From the NCBI GenBank assembly GCA_010015655.1, contig ML976664.1, positions 598,011-662,010 of the forward strand: 64,000 nt of DNA. The letters run 5' to 3'. Of this stretch, positions 57,261-64,000 are shown in pieces. Source of the DNA: Bimuria novae-zelandiae CBS 107.79. Its lineage: Eukaryota > Ascomycota > Dothideomycetes > Pleosporales > Didymosphaeriaceae. Each line of letters starts with the position of its first letter. Positions within the stretch are counted from its first letter, which is position 1. The position numbers and the translations under genes are program-made. Under the pieces are notes generated by a model. It saw only the letters and a program-made list of their open reading frames with translations, did not search any database and was not told the DNA's origin.

Positions 57261-60200
57261 CACACCTTCACCAACTTTAGGAATTTTGAGAAAGTGGTAA
57301 AAATTGCGAAATCTTTATCCCGTCTATCTTAGTTTTACCTAAAATCCTACTCCTAGCTATCCTTAGGCACCGCACGCGTGCGGTAGATTGATAATAGTAA
57401 TAGAGACGCCTTAGAGGCCCCTCTTGGGGGCCTCTATAGCGACTTGCCCCGCAGACCCTAAGTCTGCGCGATAGACTAATATCTAGCACCCCTCTAGGAA
57501 GCGCTAATAGACTAATATCCGCCCTCTTAGACGCCTTTTCTTTAGTAGAGGCGTGCCTACCCGCCTAGAAGCTACTATAGATATAGTAGCTAATGCCCTT
57601 AACTCCCACCTTACGGCTGCGCGCAAGGCGGTAGAGACCTAAAAAAAGTTATAATAGCTATAGCTAAAGCTATTAACTACTATATTACTAATTTTAAGCA
57701 CTTAGAGGAGCTGGCGGCTACCTCTACCCTTTATAATCGCCTTATATAGGCACTGAAAAACTTGGCCACGTTAAGCCTTTATCTAAATATAGCTAGGACT
57801 AGCTATGACTTAATAACTATCGCCTATACTATAGATAGCGACAGCGGTCTTGCCGCCTAGCCTTAAAAGATATAGGTAAGTGTAGCATCCGCCTCCTATA
57901 AAAATAGCGGATATACGACTATAGCTAGCAGCAAGAAATCCTTAACTATAGCTAAGTAGCAAACTATACCTAAATAAGTAGTAGACCCCTAGATCTTGCT
58001 TATAGTCGCGAACCTGGCTAGCTAGTTAAGCTAGACCTTTACCTTTACTATATAAACGGCTATCTGCGCTGCTATAGCGCTCGACCTTAGCGCTATCCCT
58101 ATAGCTATAAGGACCTGCACTAGGTAGGCCATTACTTTAGCCTCTAATAATATATAATAGTAACTTATAGAATAGGAAAAGAAGGAATTAATAATAAGAT
58201 CTATTAAAGCTAACAGCGCTAAGTTGCCCACGCGATAGGTTAACTACGCTATACCTAGAGTACCTAGTAGCTATTGCTCGCTGCTAGGGGAAGACGTGCC
58301 TTACTCCCTCTAGATAATAGCGGAAGAGGCTTACACGCAGATAAAACAACACTTTATAAACTATTATCCTTTCTAACATGGCCCTAATTAATTTAAATAT
58401 ACTACCTAGATAGTGTCTTTTAAAAAGCCTGCGGTGGCTTTCTGCCTCTTTAGTGCTAGCGACCTATCCCGCGAGATAATTAAGAAGCGGGCTATAGAAT
58501 ACTATAACCCTAGCTACTAGGGCTATTATAATGCGGCATAATGCACACGCGCACCCCGCTGCTATAATTATAAAAAGAAACTTAGTAAGCATAAAGGCCT
58601 AATAGGAGAAAACTACGCTTATAAGTAGTAATGCCCTAACTATCGCGGCCTATACGCCGCAGACGATCCTACTTGCTTAGTAAAACCTAGATAGGTAAAT
58701 AATCGCATTATCTAACTAACTTATCGCGAACTAGCGACGCTAAGACGCGCTAGATAAAAGGCCTTTAACTAGCTATATAACCTATAGCTTTAACCTAAAC
58801 TCACCGCCTAGGGTTAAGACACCTCCCCTAGCGGAGAAGATAATAACACTATAGTAGATACCTAAACTATACCTGCGCCTACACTACTAGATTAGCTAGA
58901 GCAGGAACTGGTAGCCCTAAGCTATTATCCCCTAAGAGGACCCTAACGCGCGACCCTATACCCTAACACCGCCTTATAATAAGTAGCCCCACGCTTATTA
59001 AGCAGGCCTATAAGATCTTTTACGCCTATAAGCGGTAGCCTTAATCTTGCTGCACTTTTAACATAAAGCGCGAGACATGTAGACTATACACAGTTCTCCT
59101 TATAGGAGGATATGACTATGGACAACTCCTCTAATTAATAAGGAATAACTACCGCAGATACACCCCTTGTAAGGACCCTAATATAAAAGTATACTAGACT
59201 AATGTTGGTAGAAGTGGCCTAGCACATATAGTTACCCTTAAGATTACTTTTATAAAGGGTATTAATATTATTTATATATAAGAGCCAGCTACCTGGCCTA
59301 GCACACGCACTTTAAACCATCCTAGCTATAACTTTTATTTACTAGTAGACTACTAGGATAGCTAGGAGACCTAGGAGGCAGAACGCCCCTAGGTCCTTAT
59401 CTTTACCTATAAGGGTAATAGACTAAAGATTACGCCCCGTACCCTGCTGCATAACAGGGACCTATAGTAGATTAAAGTGAACGGAATCTCTATACTTAAT
59501 ATTTACTAGGCGCTATAGACTACGCTGGTACTTAACTATATTACCTGCCTTATCTTACTAAATAGGTGCCTGGCAGGAGGTGATCTTAACGCTAAACACG
59601 ATATGTTTAAGCCTAGTGTTACAACTACACAGGGCGGAGCCAAGCTGGCCTAATGGGCTATAGACAGCGGCATGGATTATATAGGCGAACCCGGAATCCC
59701 CACCCATAGGGCTGGGCACGTTATAGATCTTTCTTTTTATAATATCCCCTTCGCGACTACCGCGGTACGAATAGATATAAACTATAGCTTAGACTATAAC
59801 ACGCTAGTTACTATAATCCCTAGTAGAGGATAAGAGCCCCTTAACTAGTTCTAATATAGGGTCCCTATAAAGAAGCTATTGCTATTTGTTAACGCTATTA
59901 CTAACGGAATAAAAGGCGCCCCCCGCTTAGACGGGCTATAGACTCGTAAGCACGTTAATAGGCGCGTCGCTGCCTTAGAAGAAGTTCTTACTAACGCCCT
60001 AAAGATGGCAGGTAGAAAGAAGAGAGGGATAGGCCACTCGGCGCCCTAGTAGATAAATAACTATAAAATAGCCTATTAAGCACACCTTTACTTGCTTAAC
60101 GGCCACACTAGCTAAGGCTTTTCTAAAGAGACACGTACTTTCCTAGCGACAGTCCGCAAGGTAAAGAAAGAGTACTAATAATACACTATAGATAATACTA

Positions 60201-63200
60201 AAGGTAACTAGGAACTTTTCCGCATTATAAATTAGTATAAGCTAGAACCCACTAGAATATAGGCACTAATAGTCTTTAGAGGCGTAGAGGCAACTAAAGA
60301 TAAAGATAAGGCTAAGATACTATAATAAGCACTTCTCTATAGATTTACGGTAGAGGACGATTTATTAGAACTGCCTACCCTATAAGAACACCCTACTATC
60401 CCGTGGGATATATATCTATTAATTAAAGAGACGGAGCGCTGCGTAATTAGGGTCTCTAGCACCTTACTAGGCGCTAATAGTATAACTGTCTGGCTACTTA
60501 TAGCATGCTGGAACTATATTAGATAGTATATCTGTGATATTTACCGTGACCTACTTAAGCTTAATTACTACCCCGCCGCCTGGAAGGACGGGGAGATTAT
60601 GTTTATTAGGAAGCTTGGTAAGAAGGACTATATAGTCCTAGGCTCTATAAGACCCCTCGCTATGCTACTCTACCTTAGTAAGGGATTTAAAAGGATTATC
60701 GCCTGGCGCATAGCCTACTTAGCTGTACTATACGGCGTACTAAGCCCCTAACATAAGGGGGCTCTCCTAAAAAGGTTAGCTATGGATTTAATTGCCGCCT
60801 TTACTTATAAAGTAGAACTAGCCTTTAGTAAAAGCTAGCACGTTACTATAGTTACTATAGACGTGCTTAGGGCCTTTAACGCCCTCCTCGTTAACCGCCT
60901 GCTATACTAAATAAAAGGATAAGGCTAGCACTAAAAAGTCCTTGTGCTTACGCGCAATATTCTTATAAACTAACACATACTTGTCTACTATAGCTAATAC
61001 TAATCTGGCCGCCACCTAGTGGCTTGCGGCACCCTACAGGGCTCGCCCTTCTTACCGGTTATTTATATACTGTACCTGGTGGAACTTCTCCTCTAGGACA
61101 CCACGCTGCAATTTGGATATGCTAATAATATTTGCCTATATAGAGCTTCTTATAGCCTAGACTATAATGCTAAGTAACTTGCCAAAGATATTTATAATAT
61201 TATTAAATATAGCATGGATAATAAGATTGCTTTCTCACTAGATAAGCTTAAAATAATTTACCTTACACAGCGGAAAGAAGACTACGCGCCTCCTTGTATT
61301 ATTAATAAGAACCTTACTATATACCCTATTCTCCCTAGGAGTGGGAACGGGGCCCTGCGCTAGCTAGGCGTATAGTTTAATAAGAAGCTAACCTTTAAGG
61401 CCTACGTCGCGACTTGCGTTACTAAGATAAGGGTTATTGCATATTATATCTATAGCCTGGCTTGGATTAAACACGGCCCCCTACCAGGGTCCCTTCGCAA
61501 GGCGGTGATTGCCTACGTCCTCCTACGGCTCCTGTACGGCGCGGAGGCCTAGTATAGAGGCAGGACTAAGCCCTCCAGAATTATGTGCTAATTAAGAAGC
61601 GCTAAGGTAAGTACCTAACTAGGCTGGCATATTAACGCACTTAATAAAGTCCTTAAGTAGGTATATAGAGTGGTCGCGCTAGCCTATTAGACTACACCTA
61701 CTATTACTATCTTCTAGAATGCAGGACTCCCTTTAGTAGTAGTAGCACTTAAGACATGTAAGCTTCGCTTCGTAGTATACCTACTTATAACTAATAATAA
61801 ATACCTGCTAACTACTAGAACCCTCTTACCTATAGTTAGAAGAGGCCAAGGCGCAGGACTCCTATAAAGAGCCCGCTTAAAGGTATAATAACTCGCACAG
61901 ATCTTCTACCTAGTACCTCGACCGAATTTCCGCGCCCCCTACTACTCCCCCGGGAGCCGTACTAATCCTATAGGCCGAGTAGTAAAGAAGGACGCCGCCT
62001 GTTACTTTAAGAAGTAGTAGGCTCTCCTCTCGCTAATCGCTATTATTATTTTCTTAGATGGCTCTAAATAATGGATTGACGGCGTTAAGCACGTTACGTA
62101 TGGCTACGCTGTATATAAAGGTTAGGCCCTTATCCTATAAAGTAGTAGCTCCCTTAACCCTAAGTCCTACGTTTTTAATGCTAAAGCTATTAGCGCTTGG
62201 CGGGGACTCGCCTACACGCTTAATACGCCCACTTACTAGCTAAGACGTATATACATGTGTATTAATAGCACTTTTGTTATATAGTGTATAAGAGGTAACC
62301 CGTCCCCCTTTTTGTAGTGGGCGTTCGTCAGGTGCCAGGAGACAATAGAGAACCTGGACATTACTATTTAGTGGGCCCCAGGTCACTATAAAATAGAAGG
62401 GAATAAATTGGCGGACTAGCTAGCCAACGACGCAGTAAAGTCCCCCTAACCTTTATATAGTATAGTAGCTAAGCCTATAGTTTTAGGCCTTAATTTAGAC
62501 GTTCGCGCCTACACTAGGAGCGCTAAAATAGACTAGTGGCGCGCCCGTTTACCTAAGTTGTCTAAATGGTACATGTAGTGGGACCTCACTTACCGCCCTA
62601 CAAAATAGCTAAAGGAGCTTACCTTATAACAACTAACGCTTGCTAAGCTCCTGTCTATGCGCACCCGCCACGGACACTACGCCTGGTATTATAAGAAGTT
62701 CAGGCATGAAGACGCCGCCACGAAATGCCCCTGCGGGGCAGACCTGGCGCCTGACCACATCGTACACTACCTACGATTAGTTCGAAAGTTCCGCTACTGG
62801 CCAAAACGGCCAGCGTGCCCCCCCAGCACCACCAGGGAAGGCGTGGAATACCTAAAGGCACTTAAGCCAAAAGATTTCCAACTTCTACTTAAGCTTGCAG
62901 AAGATTAGTCTTGGCACTTTTTAACACAGCTTTAGGGCAGCCGAAGCTGCCCCTGCTCTACTCTTAGTCTACATGTATAATAGATAAACCCAGACACCTT
63001 AGCCTACAGGCAAGAAGATAAGGATTTAGCCCCCGCACGGAGGGGGGCGGACTCTTACGAGCCGCTGCAAGAGACGGCAATAGCTTTATAGCAAGAAACG
63101 CCTTCACCACTCTGGCTGGCTCCAAAGTGGCTGCTTGGCGCGTCCCCATGCCCTATGGGAGGCTAGAACATTGCGTTCCTGGACGTTAATCAATACTACT

Positions 63201-63210
63201 ACTACTACTA
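57261..63210 (+). mobile_element. Tad1-type LINE (non-LTR retrotransposon), near full length, RIP-degraded
   Basis: A 5.95-kb element bounded by an exact 15-bp target duplication. There are no LTRs, and it ends in a (TAC)n tail (about 63194-63211). On the plus strand: an ORF1-like region with zinc-knuckle remnants (about 58500-58700), an endonuclease (about 59150-59860), a reverse transcriptase (about 60560-61500), RNase H (about 62030-62440) and a C-terminal Cys/His knuckle. This order is typical of fungal Tad1-clade LINEs. Stops fill every domain. The first 150 bp and the last 500 bp are less mutated than the middle. Confidence 0.9.
58400..62908 (+). pseudogene. ORF1/ORF2 of the LINE (broken)
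   Basis: Readable patches, with stops between them: CTRTPRCYNYKKKLSKHKG in ORF1; CLAGGDLNAKHDMF and GHVIDLSF in the endonuclease; FIRKLGKKDY, RPLAMLLYLSKGFKRII, DVLRAFNA and FGYANNICLY (catalytic box where YADD is expected) in the reverse transcriptase; WAPGHYKIEGNKLAD in RNase H. The final frame 62657-62908 is open and has MRTRHGHYAWYYKKF and CPCGADLAPDHIVHY, a Cys/His knuckle whose last Cys has changed to Tyr. No part can give a working enzyme. Confidence 0.85.
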
Positions 63211-63225
63211 CTTCGAAGACATTGT
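63211..63225. repeat. Target-site duplication of the LINE, right copy
   Basis: Exact 15-bp match to 57246-57260. It marks the end of the LINE and lets the pre-insertion site be read as continuous. Confidence 0.9.
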
Positions 63226-63478
63226 AAATTTGAAAAATGTTCGAATTCAATATGCCAACGATGACATATTAGGACGAAATTTCAAGGTGCTTTTACGATT
63301 CCTAAACTCTTCGTACATCGCTAAACCTGACTTTGCCACGGAAAATCTCAAACAACGGACCGTGCAAACTGGACAGAAAGCAGCTCAACTTTTGATTTGT
63401 ATCATCACACATCACACCCTACACGCACCATTCTTACATCCTGCCACGCCCCACGCGTACCTCCCCACTCCCTCGAAC
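63226..63478. other. No gene; 3' flank of the membrane-protein gene
   Basis: Balanced DNA continuous with the LINE target site. A plus-strand frame (63230-63583) has no motif and overlaps the membrane-protein gene. Confidence 0.45.
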
Positions 63479-64000
63479 TCAAGCAGCCTTGCCGTTGACC
63501 TTACCGTGCCTCCCCCCGCCATACTTCCTCACATACGCCAGCGCAAACGGATACGCCAAGTCCGAAATATGACTACCCACTAGCAACAGCGCGCCATACG
63601 GCGTCCACGCATACCCATAGCGCTCAGGCCAGTAGTAGATGCGCCAGTAGAAGCAACACCCCGCCGCGACCGTGCCGAGGAACCGCGTCCACCTAGACAC
63701 GCCATTAGCACATATCTACTGCAACACACAAGCAGAGTCGGAAGTAGCAAAAGACTCGACTAGAAGAGACACAACTGGACGAGACGAGACGGGACTCACC
63801 ATATCGCCATCGACTGCCCCGCGTCGTGTCCCCGCGCGAGTACCTGCGCCACGCACCCAATCCCAATCACGACCTGCATCGGCCACGCAGTGAAAAACAC
63901 CACCTGCCTCCCCACAACAGGAACAAACGTGCTCGCGATCGCCAGATGCAGCCACAAGCACACGGCGCACCCCGTAAAGATAATCCACTTGAGGTTCCGC
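63479..64000 (-). CDS. Multi-pass membrane protein of unknown function, 3' part (runs off the window)
   Basis: Two exons are visible on the minus strand. The upstream one enters from beyond 64000 with two hydrophobic segments (IIFTGCAVCLWLHLAIAS and VVFFTAWPMQVVIGIGCVA) and ends at 63800. A 107-nt intron (63693-63799, GTGAGT donor) joins it in frame to WTRFLGTVAAGCCFYWRIYYW, YAWTPYGALLLVGSHISDLAYPFALAYVRK and a basic end with stop at 63479. The pattern is that of a small fungal integral-membrane protein with an aromatic-rich last part. I do not recognise the family. It has no evident link to the cluster, from which it is separated by two transposons. Confidence 0.7.

Overview
The window is genomic DNA of a filamentous ascomycete (Pezizomycotina). 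Genes in it carry short introns, most of 50-70 nt, and include fungal Zn(II)2Cys6 regulators, a BCS1-like fragment and NLR-type WD40 repeats. Roughly 40 kb of transposable elements carry the mark of repeat-induced point mutation (RIP): AT-rich, TpA-rich sequence with former Gln and Trp codons turned to stops. I cannot name the species.

Left edge (1-3.8 kb): a broken WD40 tail of a STAND/NLR-type protein joined to the N-terminal piece of a BCS1-like AAA protein, then a possible small Cys-rich gene. Positions 3.8-33 kb are a RIP-degraded transposon block. It holds a full-length Ty3/gypsy element (4623-10324), unassigned relics, and a second, minus-strand gypsy element (16659-28812, target duplication ctctt). 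A Ty1/copia element sits inside the second gypsy (20323-25531, target duplication cgaat). A Tc1/mariner copy (about 29.1-31.1 kb), an intron-containing tRNA-Gly(GCC) and the N-terminal fragment of another Tc1-like transposase follow.

Positions 33.97-54.86 kb are a GC-richer, largely intact island of ten genes that reads as a biosynthetic gene cluster. In order: FAD-linked oxidase (-), UbiA prenyltransferase (+), MFS exporter (+), amidohydrolase/decarboxylase (+), AflR-like C6 regulator (-), second C6 regulator (-), cytochrome P450 (-), MBOAT/wax-synthase-like acyltransferase (+), SDR (-), cupin protein (+). The set strongly resembles the tailoring genes of 6-methylsalicylate-derived, prenylated epoxycyclohexenone pathways of the yanuthone/macrophorin kind: decarboxylation to a cresol, ring hydroxylation, prenylation, quinone/epoxide redox steps, acylation and export. 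No polyketide synthase is present in the window. The palindrome TCGGCCGA occurs in five cluster intergenic regions, in four of them within about 75-140 bp of a start codon, and one-base variants lie upstream of other cluster genes. This suggests a single pathway-specific regulon.

Right edge (55-64 kb): a pogo-family DNA transposon with perfect 51-bp inverted repeats and a broken transposase (55139-56965), then a RIP-degraded Tad1-type LINE with a 15-bp target duplication (57261-63210). The last feature is the 3' part of a membrane-protein gene that runs off the window end. The cluster is therefore fenced by transposons on both sides. Gene models were built by hand from splice sites and reading frame; functions are inferred from family motifs, and no database search was run.
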